Of a stretch of 64,000 bases of DNA, positions 32,287 to 41,650 are shown one piece after another (within the stretch, counting starts at the first letter, position 1; each line of letters begins with the position of its first letter). This stretch comes from Mangrovimicrobium sp033283325 (GTDB taxonomy: Bacteria > Pseudomonadota > Gammaproteobacteria > Pseudomonadales > Halieaceae). The notes under the pieces are model-generated. The model ran no database searches. It was not told the origin of the DNA and saw nothing but the letters and a program-made list of their open reading frames with translations. The stretch is from contig JAWMQO010000002.1 in NCBI GenBank assembly GCA_033283325.1, positions 372,001-436,000 of the forward strand. The letters are read 5' to 3'. A program made the position numbers and the translations under genes.

Positions 32287-34920
32287 TCAGGCGGCCTGTT
32301 CGTCCCTGGCGCGGGCCAGGAGTTCGCGCAACTCCGGGATGCAGGAGCCGCACTGGGTGCCGCAACGCAGGGCCTTGCCCAGAGTTTCAACCGAGTCGGC
32401 GCCATCGGCGATGGCCCTGCCGATCTGGGCCTCGCCCACTTCCCAGCAGCTGCAGACCAGGCGACCGCTGTCCTCGCGGTCCGGACTGAAGCCGGCGAGG
32501 TAGTTGTGCACCGTCCCGGGCTCCGGGGATTCTGCCCCCAGCGCCGACATCCAGCCCCGCTCGGGCAGTACGGCGCGTTCAGGGTTGAGGAACAGGGCGT
32601 ATTCCAGCCTGCCCTCGCGGTGGCCGATTTCGCGGAAATCACCCTTCGCGCTGTCCTCGTAGGTGGCGAAATCCAGCGCCGCCTCGCGCAGTTGCGCCTG
32701 CAGTTCAGCGTAGACGGCTTCGCTCGCCGCGCCGTCGGCCAGCAGGGTGAGGTAACCACCGGTCACCGCGATGCGCGACCAGTAGTCGAGTTCCCCCGGC
32801 CGGTACTGGCGGCGGGAAAACAGCAACCCCCAACAATTTGCCGTGACCGGCATAAGCCGCGCGCCGGCGAACTTCGACTGGGGCTGTCCCGAGTGGGGGT
32901 CGGTGAGGGCCGGTATAAGCCCGCTGGCCCGCGCCTCGGCAGAGAACTGGCCGCTCCAGTGAATCGGTACGAAGCTCTGCCCGGGGGCGATCCCTGCATC
33001 GAGATTGGCGATGCCGCGTACCCGGCCCTGCGGGTTTTCCAGCTGCACCAGGTCGCCCTCGCCGAAGCCGGCACTGGCGGCGTCTGCCGGATTAAGGGCG
33101 ATACTGAAGAAATCGCGGTGCTGGGACAGGCGCGGCACCCGGCCGGTGCGGGTCATGGTGTGCCACTGGTCGCGCAGGCGCCCGGTGTTGACCAGCAGCT
33201 TGCCCTGGGCCGTGGGCAGTTCTGGTTCCACCCTGACGATGCGTGCGCGACCCGATGGCGTGAAGAAGTGGCCGTCGCTGAACAGCTCGCCGCGGCTGCC
33301 GCCGGCAGGCAGGGGCCAGCGCCTCGGTGCCAGGGCGGCGTAATCGACATCGCTGAGCTGGGCCAGTGCGCTGATGTCGAAGGCGCGCCTGCCCTGGTTC
33401 TCGTAGCCGGAAAGTGCAGCGTGCTCGCGAAACACGTCGGCCGCGCTGCGGTAGGGAAAGTACTCGGCAAGACCCAGCTTGTGGGCGAGTTCGGTGACAA
33501 TCCACCAGTCCGGTCGCGCCTCGCCCATCGCTTCCACCAATTGTCGCTGGCGGGAAATCACCCGCTCCGAGTTGGTGACGGTACCCTCTTTCTCGCCCCA
33601 GGGCGCCGCCGGCAGCAGCAGGTCGGCAAAGTCAGCGGTATCGGTCTGCGCGGTGCAGTCGGAGACCACCACGAAATCGCAGCGCTCCAGCGCCCGCCGC
33701 ACCCTGGCACTGTCGGGCAGGCTAACCGCCGGGTTGGTAGCCATGATCCACAGGACCTTGATCCGGCCCTCGGCGGCCGCGTCGAATAGCTCGACAGCCT
33801 TCATGCCGGGCTGTGACGCCATGCCGGTAGCGCCCCAGAAGCGTTGCACGCGATCGACATCTTCCGCGGTGAAGTCCATGTGAGCGGCCAGCTGGTTGGC
33901 CAGGCCGCCGACTTCACGGCCCCCCATGGCATTGGGCTGGCCGGTGATGGAAAAGGGGCCGGCGCCGGGATGGCCGATGCGGCCGGTGGCCAGGTGGCAA
34001 TTGATGATCGCATTGCACTTGTCGGTGCCGGTAGCGGACTGCTTCACACCCTGGGAGAACATGGTCACGGTCCTGGGCGTATCGGTGAACCACTGGTAGA
34101 AGCGGCGCAGGTCTTCCTCCGCCAGGCCGGTGGCTGCGGCTACCTCGCTGATGCCCAGCCCGGCGCAGGCTTCCAGGGCCGCTTCCCAGCCCTCGGTGTG
34201 ACGCGCGATGAATCCTTCGTCGAGGGCGCCGTTATCCGCGAGAAATTTCAGCAGGCCGCAGAACAGGTGGCCATCGGAGCCCGGGCGCAATTGCAGGTGG
34301 AGGTCGGCGCTGTCGCAGCTGGCGGTTCGCCGCGGGTCGATGACCACGATACGCTTGCGCTGCCCTGCCCGCTTCGCTGCCTCCACCCGCTGGTAGACCA
34401 CGGGGTGGGTCCAGGCGGCGTTGGAGCCAACCATGACCAGCAGCTCGCAGGCCTCCACATCCTCGTAGGTGCAGGGAACGATGTCCTCGCCGAAGGCGCG
34501 CTTGTGCGCCGCCACCGCAGAAGACATGCACAGCCGGGAGTTGGTGTCGACATTGGCTGTGTTGAGGTAACCCTTCACCAGCTTGTTGGCGACGTAGTAG
34601 TCCTCGGTGAGCAGCTGGCCCGAGAGATAGAATGCCACGGAGTCGGGCCCGTGCTCTGCCTGGGCCTGGCGAATCCGTGATGCCAGCGTGCCCAGCGCCT
34701 GGTCCCAGTCGACCCTGCGGCCCTGTAATTGCGGGTAGAGCAAGCGGCCTTCATCGCCGAGGGTCTCGGCGAGGGCGGTTCCCTTCACACAGAGTCGACC
34801 GAAATTGGCGGGGTGTTTCTTGTCACCACTGACCGCGATGACCTTGTCGTCCTCCAGCTGGGCGGTCACGCCGCAGCCGACGCCACAATAGGGACAGGTT
34901 GTATTGGAGTTCCGTTGCAT
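32287..34920 (-). CDS. nasA: Assimilatory nitrate reductase catalytic subunit
   Basis: NasA reduces nitrate to nitrite in the cytoplasm for nitrogen assimilation. The 877-residue protein has an N-terminal [4Fe-4S] site (C9, C12, C16, C44), the Mo-ligand Cys C131 in SRLCMSS, the bis-MGD molybdopterin domains, and a C-terminal BFD-like [2Fe-2S] domain (CSCWEVGEAQIG and CGTQCGSC, about residues 817-860). It is the last gene of the leftward run nrtA-nrtB-nrtD-flavoprotein-nasA, with 24 bp to the flavoprotein that should supply its electrons. Neither signal peptide nor Tat motif is present, consistent with the cytoplasm. Confidence 0.95.
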   Translation of the reverse strand: MQRNSNTTCPYCGVGCGVTAQLEDDKVIAVSGDKKHPANFGRLCVKGTALAETLGDEGRLLYPQLQGRRVDWDQALGTLASRIRQAQAEHGPDSVAFYLSGQLLTEDYYVANKLVKGYLNTANVDTNSRLCMSSAVAAHKRAFGEDIVPCTYEDVEACELLVMVGSNAAWTHPVVYQRVEAAKRAGQRKRIVVIDPRRTASCDSADLHLQLRPGSDGHLFCGLLKFLADNGALDEGFIARHTEGWEAALEACAGLGISEVAAATGLAEEDLRRFYQWFTDTPRTVTMFSQGVKQSATGTDKCNAIINCHLATGRIGHPGAGPFSITGQPNAMGGREVGGLANQLAAHMDFTAEDVDRVQRFWGATGMASQPGMKAVELFDAAAEGRIKVLWIMATNPAVSLPDSARVRRALERCDFVVVSDCTAQTDTADFADLLLPAAPWGEKEGTVTNSERVISRQRQLVEAMGEARPDWWIVTELAHKLGLAEYFPYRSAADVFREHAALSGYENQGRRAFDISALAQLSDVDYAALAPRRWPLPAGGSRGELFSDGHFFTPSGRARIVRVEPELPTAQGKLLVNTGRLRDQWHTMTRTGRVPRLSQHRDFFSIALNPADAASAGFGEGDLVQLENPQGRVRGIANLDAGIAPGQSFVPIHWSGQFSAEARASGLIPALTDPHSGQPQSKFAGARLMPVTANCWGLLFSRRQYRPGELDYWSRIAVTGGYLTLLADGAASEAVYAELQAQLREAALDFATYEDSAKGDFREIGHREGRLEYALFLNPERAVLPERGWMSALGAESPEPGTVHNYLAGFSPDREDSGRLVCSCWEVGEAQIGRAIADGADSVETLGKALRCGTQCGSCIPELRELLARARDEQAA

Positions 34921-34944
34921 AGTGCTCTGCCGGTCTCGATTAGC

Positions 34945-36180
34945 TCAGGCGGCCACCGCGGCGGATTGGCTCGCGCTCTCTTCCCTGCCGAAGGCCAGGC
35001 TCGAGCGAATGCTGCTGATGTCGCGTCCCTGGCTGATCAGGTCGCTGTACCAGGTGCCGCCGCGCTTGTCGCCCACCAGCACCGCCCCGATCAGGCGGTC
35101 ATTCCTTATTACCAGGCGGCGGTAGACGCCGGAGCCGTGGACAAGGATCTGCTCGGACGCGTCGTCGAGCTCGCCGGCGCGGTAGATTTCCACACCGGAG
35201 ATCTTCAACTGCGTCGGGTAATCCTGCAAGCGGAATGGCGCCGGGCTTTCTCCCCCCAGCTGTGCCGCCAGCACGGCGGCCTGCTCGCGAATCGGCGCGA
35301 CCAGCCCGAAGCAGGTGTCCCCGAACTGGGAGCACTCGCCCAGGGCGTAGATTCCGGGCTCGGAGCAGCGCAGGTGCTCGTCCACCAGAATGCCGCGTTC
35401 GGTCGCCAGCCCGCTGGCTTGCGCCAGGGCGATGTTGGGGGTGATGCCGGTGGCGAAGAGCAGCAGGTCGCAGGCCAGGCTGGAGCCATCATCCAGCTGG
35501 ATACCGCGGATGTGGCCCTCGGTGTCAGTATCCAGTGCCGCTATCTGTGCGCCGAGTTTGAAGTGCAGGCCGCGCTCCTCGAGGTCGCGCTGGAGCTGGC
35601 GGCCGCCCTCGGCGTCAAGCTGGCGGTTCATGATAACCGGGTTGCGGTGCAGTACCCGGGTATGGAAGCCGAGGGCGTTGAGGCCGTGGGCGGCTTCCAG
35701 TCCCAGCAGGCCGCCGCCGACCACGACGGCGCTGCGCCCGGTGGCTTCCAGTGCGCGCAGTTCCCGGGTATCGGCCACGGTGCGGAACTCGCGCACGCCG
35801 CCCACGCCCGTGCAATCTACCGGCGGTCGGGCCACGTTTGCGCCGGTCGCGAAGACCAGGGCGTCGTAGGCCAGGCGCTCGCCGTCGTCCGTGGTGGCAA
35901 CGCCGAGTTTGCTGTCGATGTGCGTGATGCGCCGGCCGGTGATAATGCGCGGGGCTGCGGCGACATTGCCGTCATCGCTGGCGGGTGCCGTGGCGAGCAT
36001 GTCCAGGTCCGTTTCGCTGTTCTCACCGGAAAGCACGTTGGAGAGCAGTACGCGGTTGTAACAGGCTTCTGCCTCCTCGCCGACCACCGTCACCTGCAGG
36101 CGATGCGGGCGCTTTGCCAGCTCCTGCAGCAGGTAGGCGGCGGCCATACCGGCGCCGACGATGAGCAGTCTACCGCTCAT
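34945..36180 (-). CDS. NirB/NasB-like FAD-dependent electron-transfer subunit
   Basis: A 411-residue pyridine nucleotide-disulfide oxidoreductase: FAD motif LLIVGAGMAAAYLL at the N-terminus, NAD motif VVVGGGLLGLEAAHGL near residue 148, and the ATGANVARPP and ALGECSQF segments. It corresponds to the flavin-NADH half of NirB/NasB without the siroheme part, the usual redox partner of NasA. The start ATG at 36180 begins MSGRLLIVG and is 7 bp after the nrtD stop; an upstream frame has no similarity. Confidence 0.88.
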   Translation of the reverse strand: MSGRLLIVGAGMAAAYLLQELAKRPHRLQVTVVGEEAEACYNRVLLSNVLSGENSETDLDMLATAPASDDGNVAAAPRIITGRRITHIDSKLGVATTDDGERLAYDALVFATGANVARPPVDCTGVGGVREFRTVADTRELRALEATGRSAVVVGGGLLGLEAAHGLNALGFHTRVLHRNPVIMNRQLDAEGGRQLQRDLEERGLHFKLGAQIAALDTDTEGHIRGIQLDDGSSLACDLLLFATGITPNIALAQASGLATERGILVDEHLRCSEPGIYALGECSQFGDTCFGLVAPIREQAAVLAAQLGGESPAPFRLQDYPTQLKISGVEIYRAGELDDASEQILVHGSGVYRRLVIRNDRLIGAVLVGDKRGGTWYSDLISQGRDISSIRSSLAFGREESASQSAAVAA

Positions 36181-36187
36181 TTTGCCT

Positions 36188-37069
36188 TCAGGCGGCCTCC
36201 GTGTCCGGATCGCCTTCACTGGACGACTTTCCCGCGGCGTCCTCGCTGGACTCGCGCACCGGCAGGGTGCTGGTCTTGCTGGCGGGGTGAACGTGCTTGG
36301 CGTAGAGGAATTCGAGTACCTGCTGGCGCAGGTGAACGAACTCGGGGTCTTCCGCCAGGTCGAGGCGGTCGCGTGGCCGTGCAAGTTTCACTTCGAGGAT
36401 TTCGCCGATGGTAGCGGCGGGGCCATTGGTCATCATCACGATCCGGTCTGAGAGCAGAACAGCCTCGTCCACATCGTGGGTGATCATGATTACGGTGTTG
36501 CCGAGTTCCGCCTGGATCCGCATCAGCGAGTCCTGCAACTGGGCCCGGGTCAGTGCGTCCAGCGCGCCGAAGGGCTCGTCCATCAGCAGTACTTTGGGTT
36601 GCATGGCCAGACAGCGGGCGATGCCCACGCGCTGCTTCATGCCGCCGGAGATTTCACTGGGCAACTTGTCCAGGGCGTGGTCCATGTTGACCAGCTTCAG
36701 GTTGTGCTCGATCCACTCGCGGCGCTCGGCGCGGTTCTTGGTCTTGCGAAATACCTGGTTCACCGCCAGTTCAACGTTTTGGTAGACAGTGAGCCAGGGC
36801 ATCAGCGAGTGATTCTGGAAGACCACTGCCCGGTCGGGGCCCGGGTCGATGACTTCCTTGCCTTCCAGGGCGACGCCGCCCTCGGTAGCATGCAGCAATC
36901 CGGCAACGATGTTGAGCACAGTGGATTTGCCGCAGCCGGAGTGGCCGATCAGGGAAACGAATTCTCCCTTGGCCAGCTTCAGGTTGACGTCCTGCAGGGC
37001 GCGGAACTTCTTGCCGCCGGTGTCGAATTCGATGCCGACGCCGGTAATGTCGAGATATTTCGCTTGCAT
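36188..37069 (-). CDS. nrtD: Nitrate ABC transporter ATP-binding protein
   Basis: A 293-residue ABC ATPase energising nitrate uptake. Walker A is GHSGCGKST (near residue 42), the signature is SGGMKQR, Walker B is LLMDEP, and the H-loop is ITHDVDE. The last ~50 residues are a hydrophilic Ser/Asp/Glu-rich tail. It lies between the permease gene (16 bp upstream) and the flavoprotein gene. NrtC-type regulatory fusion is absent, so this is the NrtD/NasD form. Confidence 0.92.
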   Translation of the reverse strand: MQAKYLDITGVGIEFDTGGKKFRALQDVNLKLAKGEFVSLIGHSGCGKSTVLNIVAGLLHATEGGVALEGKEVIDPGPDRAVVFQNHSLMPWLTVYQNVELAVNQVFRKTKNRAERREWIEHNLKLVNMDHALDKLPSEISGGMKQRVGIARCLAMQPKVLLMDEPFGALDALTRAQLQDSLMRIQAELGNTVIMITHDVDEAVLLSDRIVMMTNGPAATIGEILEVKLARPRDRLDLAEDPEFVHLRQQVLEFLYAKHVHPASKTSTLPVRESSEDAAGKSSSEGDPDTEAA

Positions 37070-37084
37070 AGTCCTATTGCTCCT

Positions 37085-38077
37085 TTAGCGCAGTACGGCG
37101 CTCTTGTCCCAGGTAGCCCGCTTCTGCAGGGTCAGCATCATCTTGTCGAGCATGAAACCGATAAAGCCGATGGCCAGTACCGCCACCATGATGCGGCCGA
37201 GTGAATCCGAGCTGCCATTCTGGAATTCATCCCACACGAACTTGCCGAGGCCGGGATTCTGCGCCAGCATCTCGGCGGCGATCAGTACCATCCAGCCGGT
37301 GGCCAGCGACAGGCGCAGGCCGGTGAAAATCATCGGGATCGCGGCGGGAACCACGATCTTGCTGATATGGGTACGCCAGGGCAGGGCCATTACCCTGCTG
37401 ACGTTGACCAGGTCGCGATCGATACCTGCGACGCCCACAGTCGTGTTGATCAGGGTGGGCCAGAGGCAGCACAGGGCCACGGTAATTGCAGAATTGAGGA
37501 ATGACTTCTGCAGCATGGGATCGTCGGCGGTATAGGTGGCGCTCACCACCATGGTGACCAGCGGCAGCCAGGCAAGGGGCGACACCGGTTTGAATATCTG
37601 GATGATCGGGTTCATCGCCTTGTACATGCTGGCACTGAGGCCACAGACGATACCGAGGGGAATGGCGATGAGGTTGGCAATAAGGAAGCCGGCGGCGACG
37701 GTCAGCAGGCTGGTGCCGATCTGGTCGACGAAAGTCGGCTTGCCGGTGTAATCGCGCCACTTGATGGTAGCGTCGGGGTTTTTCTCCAGCTTCTTCGCGT
37801 TGCGATCTTCCTGGCGCTGGTAAAACTCCGCTTCTTTCTCGCGCTCGCGGGAGTGTTCCCCGGCGAGATTCTGAACCTGTTCCCACACCTGTACCGGACC
37901 CGGGAACTGTCCCAGGGAGGTGTCGATGCGGTTTGCGGCAAACTGCCAGACCAGCAGGAAGGCGATGATGCCCAGGGCCGGAAGAAGGAGTCCCTCCACG
38001 AAACTCTTGGAGCTGATGCCTTCTATCATCTGCCGGAAACGCTCGTCGGGCCTGAGTGCTACCACTGTGTCAGTCAT
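37085..38077 (-). CDS. nrtB: Nitrate ABC transporter permease
   Basis: A 330-residue inner-membrane permease of the binding-protein-dependent family with about six helices and the EAA-loop (INTTVGVAGIDRDLVNVSRVMALPWR) before the last ones. It has a long hydrophilic loop between helices 1 and 2 (about residues 55-110) rich in Lys/Glu, as in NrtB proteins. ATG 38077 follows AGGA and begins MTDTVVALRP. It lies 58 bp after nrtA. Confidence 0.92.
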   Translation of the reverse strand: MTDTVVALRPDERFRQMIEGISSKSFVEGLLLPALGIIAFLLVWQFAANRIDTSLGQFPGPVQVWEQVQNLAGEHSREREKEAEFYQRQEDRNAKKLEKNPDATIKWRDYTGKPTFVDQIGTSLLTVAAGFLIANLIAIPLGIVCGLSASMYKAMNPIIQIFKPVSPLAWLPLVTMVVSATYTADDPMLQKSFLNSAITVALCCLWPTLINTTVGVAGIDRDLVNVSRVMALPWRTHISKIVVPAAIPMIFTGLRLSLATGWMVLIAAEMLAQNPGLGKFVWDEFQNGSSDSLGRIMVAVLAIGFIGFMLDKMMLTLQKRATWDKSAVLR

Positions 38078-38135
38078 GGCAATTTTCCTGTGTTGCAAGT
38101 GCGCCGCCCCGTTACAGGGCGGCCGGTTTCACGGT

Positions 38136-39524
38136 TTAAATAGTCTCGTCGCCCTTGAGGCCGATCGGGAACTGTTCCAGGTAAGCGTTGGGCTTGGTGC
38201 CGTCGAAGACCTTCTCGTCGATGAATTCAGCCTGCGGAGCGCGGTAGCCGTCCTCGCTGGAGAATTCCGGGAAGTCCGCGGCGTCCATCTCGCCCTCGGC
38301 GATCAACTCTTTCGCGGCCAGCTCGTAGATGTCGGGGCGGTAGACGCTTTTGGCGACTTCGTCGTACCAGCTGTCGGGCTTGGCTTCCGCGATCTGGCCC
38401 CAGCGGCGCATCTGGGTGAGGTACCAGACGGCGTCGGAGTAGTAAGGGAAGGTCGCGTAGTAGCGGAAGAACACGTTGAAATCGGGGATTTCCCGCTTGT
38501 CGCCCTTCTCGTACTCGAAGGTGCCGGTCATGGAGTTGGCGATGACATCGTAGTCCGCGCCCACGTATTCGGGACGGGAAAGAATCTCTACCGCTTCCGG
38601 GCGATTGGCGTTGTCGTTCTCGTCCAGCCATTTCGCAGCACGGAGAAGTGCCTTCACTACGCGGACGGTGGTGTTGGGATACTTGTCGGTGAATTCCTTG
38701 GTCATGCCGAAGACTTTTTCCGGATTGTTTTTCCAGATTTCGTAGTCGGTGATGACCGGCACGCCGATGCCTTTGAACACCGCCTGCTGGTTCCAGGGCT
38801 CACCCACGCAGTAGCCGTAGATAGTGCCGGCTTCCAGGGTGGCCGGCATTTGTGGCGGTGGAGTTACCGACAGCAGCGCATCCGCATTGATCTGGCCGGA
38901 GATGTCGCCCGTGGCAGGCGCGTAGTAGCCGGGGTGGATGCCGCCGGCCGCCAGCCAGTAGCGCAGTTCGTAGTTGTGGGTGGAAACCGGGAACACCATG
39001 CCCATGTTGAAGGGCTTGCCCTCGGCCTTGTACTTGTCCACCACTGGCTTCAGGTAGTCGGCCTTGATCGGGTGCACCGGCTTGCCGTCTTCGTGGGGGA
39101 TGTTTTTCTTCATCTCTTCCCAGACGCTGTTGGAAACGGTGATGCCGTTGCCGTTCAGGTCCATGGAGAAGGGGGTAACGATGTGGGCCTTGGTGCCGAA
39201 GCCGATGGTGGCCGCCAGCGGCTGCCCGGCGAGCATGTGGGCGCCGTCGAGCTGACCGTCGATTACGCCGTCGAGCAGTACTTTCCAGTTGGCCTGGGCT
39301 TCGAGGGTGACGTAGAGGCCCTCGTCTTCGAAGTAGTGATTCTCGTAGGCCACCGCCAGCGGAGCCATGTCGGTGAGCTTGATGAAGCCGAACTTCAGTT
39401 CGTCTTTTTCCGGCTCGCCGATTTCAGCGGACGCGGTAAAGGGCAGTGCGACTGCCAGCAGGGAGCCGAGCGCAACGCTGTTGAAGCGCCGCCGGGTCAG
39501 TGGAAATATACCTTTGCGAATCAT
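38136..39524 (-). CDS. nrtA: Nitrate-binding periplasmic protein with Tat-type signal
   Basis: A 462-residue nitrate/nitrite-binding protein. The N-terminus IFPLTRRRFNSVALGS has twin arginines followed by a hydrophobic stretch to TASA, so Tat export is likely. LKFGFIKLTDMAPLAVAYE and YGYCVGEPWNQQAVFKG are shared with NasS at 39800 but here in an exported protein. ATG 39524 follows AAGGGG. The leader upstream has a sigma-54-like promoter and a hexaloop hairpin. Confidence 0.94.
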   Translation of the reverse strand: MIRKGIFPLTRRRFNSVALGSLLAVALPFTASAEIGEPEKDELKFGFIKLTDMAPLAVAYENHYFEDEGLYVTLEAQANWKVLLDGVIDGQLDGAHMLAGQPLAATIGFGTKAHIVTPFSMDLNGNGITVSNSVWEEMKKNIPHEDGKPVHPIKADYLKPVVDKYKAEGKPFNMGMVFPVSTHNYELRYWLAAGGIHPGYYAPATGDISGQINADALLSVTPPPQMPATLEAGTIYGYCVGEPWNQQAVFKGIGVPVITDYEIWKNNPEKVFGMTKEFTDKYPNTTVRVVKALLRAAKWLDENDNANRPEAVEILSRPEYVGADYDVIANSMTGTFEYEKGDKREIPDFNVFFRYYATFPYYSDAVWYLTQMRRWGQIAEAKPDSWYDEVAKSVYRPDIYELAAKELIAEGEMDAADFPEFSSEDGYRAPQAEFIDEKVFDGTKPNAYLEQFPIGLKGDETI

Positions 39525-39563
39525 TGTAAACCCCTTGAATGAATGGTGTGAGTCCAACGAACG

Positions 39564-39613
39564 CTCCCCTCGTAATCGGGCCAATAGCCTTGCGAGGGAG
39601 AGCAGCGTTGCTC
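39564..39613 (-). promoter_or_regulatory. ANTAR-like leader hairpin and weak terminator hairpin before nrtA
   Basis: On the minus strand a hairpin GAGC-AACGCT-GCTC (39613-39600) has a six-base loop with A at position 1 and G at position 4, the rule for ANTAR-protein targets. Its 3' arm abuts the 5' arm of a second hairpin (CTCCCTCG 39600-39593 with CGAGGGGAG 39572-39564, one bulge). There is no long U-run, so termination may be weak. A second upstream ANTAR hairpin was not found. NasT, encoded upstream, has the ANTAR domain. Confidence 0.55.
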
Positions 39614-39658
39614 GGAGGGGAGGTTCACGATGTTGTCTGGTATACCGTGGGAGGTATT

Positions 39659-39672
39659 ACAAGACTCGCGCC
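39659..39672 (-). promoter_or_regulatory. Candidate sigma-54 promoter of nrtA
   Basis: TGGCGCG-agtc-TTGTA on the minus strand has the -24 GG at 39672-39671 and a GT in place of the -12 GC at 39660-39659, with the strict 10-bp gap. The TTGT (not TTGC) makes it the weaker of the candidates. It would start a ~120-base leader containing the hairpins described at 39564-39613. Confidence 0.45.
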
Positions 39673-39799
39673 AACAATCGAAAAATACCGTTAATTCAGA
39701 AGCTTATGTATTTTTTGTCGATCTTGCCCGGGGCGGGGTCGAGGTGAACGGGGAATTGCCGCACCACGATGGGCCACCAAGTGGTGCGGGTGAGTCGTT

Positions 39800-40981
39800 T
39801 CAGGGCGTCAGCAGCAGGTCCGGGCCGAGTTCGATACCAGGCTCGATTTCCCATGCTTCGCTGTGCCGGTTGAGCGGTTTGTAGTCCTGGTTGGGGCAGG
39901 GAATGTCGAGGTAGCGGGCGGCTTCGCGATAGAGGTCCGTGCGCATGGTGCGCTGTGCCAGCGACTTGATGTCGGCATCGTCGAATTCCTTGCCCAGGGA
40001 CTCGCCGATATGCTGCACCATATGGATGCCGTCCGAGCGCCAGGGGAAGCCGGCCTGGAAGCGTCCGAATACGTGGAAGTGCGGCATCTCCTGCGCCGGG
40101 CCTCCCTTGCTGAATGCGAATTTTCCGGTGAGCGAAGGGCGCAATACGTCTTCCGGCAGGTCGAGATAGGCCGGATCGGCAAGTACCGAGACCGTCTGCT
40201 CCCGGTTGAAGGGATGGGACAGCCAGGTACAGGCTTCCATCAATGCCAGGCGCAGGCGCAGGTGGCTGGCCGGGTTTTTCTGGTGCCAGTGCTCGGTCAC
40301 GCCGAGCACCTTTTCCGCGCTGTTGTTCCAGATGTCGTAGCCGGTGGCCTGCACCACGCCGATGCCGTGTTGCACCGCCATGCTGTTCCAGGGCTCGCCG
40401 ACACAGAAGCCGTCGATGATCCCGCGGGCGAGGCTGTCTACCATCTGTTGTGGCGGCAGTACGATAATGCGCACGTCGCGGTCCGGGTCGAGGCCGCCGG
40501 CGCGCAGCCACTGGCGCAACTGCAGGGTGTGGCAGGAAAAGGTGTGGGCGGATGCCAGGGTGATCTGCTTGCCGCCCTGGCGCAGGTAGGCGGCCAGCGC
40601 GTCTGCGGTGGCCTTGGCACCGGCAAGGGGGTCGCCGCCAAAGTCCGCCAGGAGTCCGGCAAGTGCCTGGCTCAAGGTGATGGCGTTGCCGTTGAGGCTC
40701 AGGGCGAGCCCGGTGATGACATCGGCGCGAATACCGCCGACCCCGAGGGTGGTCGCCAGCGGCAGGGGGGCGAGCATCTGCGCGGCATCGATGACGCCGG
40801 CCACCAGCTTGTCCCGCAGGTTCGCCCAGGAAACTTCCTGGTGGAGCTTGATGTCCAGACCGTACTTTTCGTAGTAGCCGAGTTCCTGCGCCATGATCAA
40901 CGGCGCGCTGTCGGTAAGCCGCAGGAAGCCGAGCTCGAGGTCGCGTTTCTCCGCCGGCGGCAGACGTCTCACGTCGCTCAT
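39800..40981 (-). CDS. nasS: Cytoplasmic nitrate/nitrite sensor NasS
   Basis: A 393-residue protein with the NrtA-like ligand-binding fold but without signal peptide; it starts MSDVRRLPPAEKRDLELGFLRL. GFCVGEPWNSMAV and LTGKFAFSKG are shared with periplasmic nitrate-binding proteins. In known systems NasS binds NasT and releases it when nitrate is sensed. Its ATG overlaps the nasT stop by 4 bp (ATGA), so the pair is coupled. The order nasT-nasS differs from the nasS-nasT order of many genomes. Confidence 0.92.
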   Translation of the reverse strand: MSDVRRLPPAEKRDLELGFLRLTDSAPLIMAQELGYYEKYGLDIKLHQEVSWANLRDKLVAGVIDAAQMLAPLPLATTLGVGGIRADVITGLALSLNGNAITLSQALAGLLADFGGDPLAGAKATADALAAYLRQGGKQITLASAHTFSCHTLQLRQWLRAGGLDPDRDVRIIVLPPQQMVDSLARGIIDGFCVGEPWNSMAVQHGIGVVQATGYDIWNNSAEKVLGVTEHWHQKNPASHLRLRLALMEACTWLSHPFNREQTVSVLADPAYLDLPEDVLRPSLTGKFAFSKGGPAQEMPHFHVFGRFQAGFPWRSDGIHMVQHIGESLGKEFDDADIKSLAQRTMRTDLYREAARYLDIPCPNQDYKPLNRHSEAWEIEPGIELGPDLLLTP

Positions 40982-41598
40982 CGGTTTTTCCCTTTCAATT
41001 TGTTCCGCTCGAGGATGGAGATCACCTCGCGGGCGGTCTCCCCCAGGGTACGGTTCTTGTCCATGGCCAGCTTGCGCAGGGTGGCGAAGGCTTCCTCCTC
41101 TTCCACCTTGTGGATGGACATCAATAAGCCCTTGGCCTTCTCGACGAGTTTGCGCTCCTCCAGTTGCCGGCGGGTCTCATCCAGTTGTTCGCGCAGGCTG
41201 TCGTACGCCGAGAACTGCGCCACCGCGATATCGATGGCCGCGCGCACCCGGGCGGGGTTGATGTCTTCCGCCTGGTAGGCGGTCACCCCGGCGCGGATGG
41301 CGTCGGTAATGAAGCTCTGGTCACCGGCTTCGGAGAACATCACCACCGGGCGTGGGTTGTGACTCGAGGCGATGGTCAGGCTCTCCAGTACGTCGCGGTC
41401 TGGTGAATCCAGGGCAATGATCACCACGTCGGGTTCCTGCTGGGCCATCTGGTAGAGCAGGCCGGAAGCCGTGGGAATGACCGAGAGCACTTCGTAGCCG
41501 ACATCGCGAAGCTTGCTCTCTACCGCGCTGGCGCGGCTGTGGTCGTCATCGACGAGGATGACACGTAATACTTTGTTGTTGCTGGTCGTTGTTGGCAC
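40978..41598 (-). CDS. nasT: ANTAR-domain antiterminator NasT
   Basis: A 206-residue two-domain protein: an N-terminal receiver-like domain (VILVDDDHSRASAV, residues ~12-125) and a C-terminal ANTAR domain (LVEKAKGLLM, near residue 152, then a three-helix bundle). NasT binds leader RNA and prevents termination when freed from NasS. It is the second regulator needed for nitrate control of nas genes. The likely targets are the leaders of the porin (42893-42998) and nrtA. The ATG at 41598 is the only good start. Confidence 0.93.
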   Translation of the reverse strand: MPTTTSNNKVLRVILVDDDHSRASAVESKLRDVGYEVLSVIPTASGLLYQMAQQEPDVVIIALDSPDRDVLESLTIASSHNPRPVVMFSEAGDQSFITDAIRAGVTAYQAEDINPARVRAAIDIAVAQFSAYDSLREQLDETRRQLEERKLVEKAKGLLMSIHKVEEEEAFATLRKLAMDKNRTLGETAREVISILERNKLKGKNR

Positions 41599-41609
41599 GT
41601 AGCGGTTTC

Positions 41610-41634
41610 GCCGGCGGGCTTGTGGCCCGCCGGC
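41610..41634 (-). promoter_or_regulatory. Strong hairpin between the porin gene and nasT
   Basis: Perfect 10-bp arms GCCGGCGGGC (41610-41619) and GCCCGCCGGC (41625-41634) around a five-base loop. It lies between the porin stop (41651) and the nasT start (41598). No T-run follows, so it may slow transcription or protect the upstream mRNA, allowing unequal output of porin and NasT. Confidence 0.6.
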
Positions 41635-41650
41635 GCTTCAGGATTCAGGA

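Noticed and set aside
32005..33789. Long plus-strand frame (594 codons) opposite nasA and the EamA gene
   Set aside because: Antisense shadow of nasA; composition is typical of such frames.
37920..39542. Long plus-strand frame (540 codons) opposite nrtA and nrtB
   Set aside because: It is the antisense of firmly identified transporter genes, with no recognisable domain or ribosome site.
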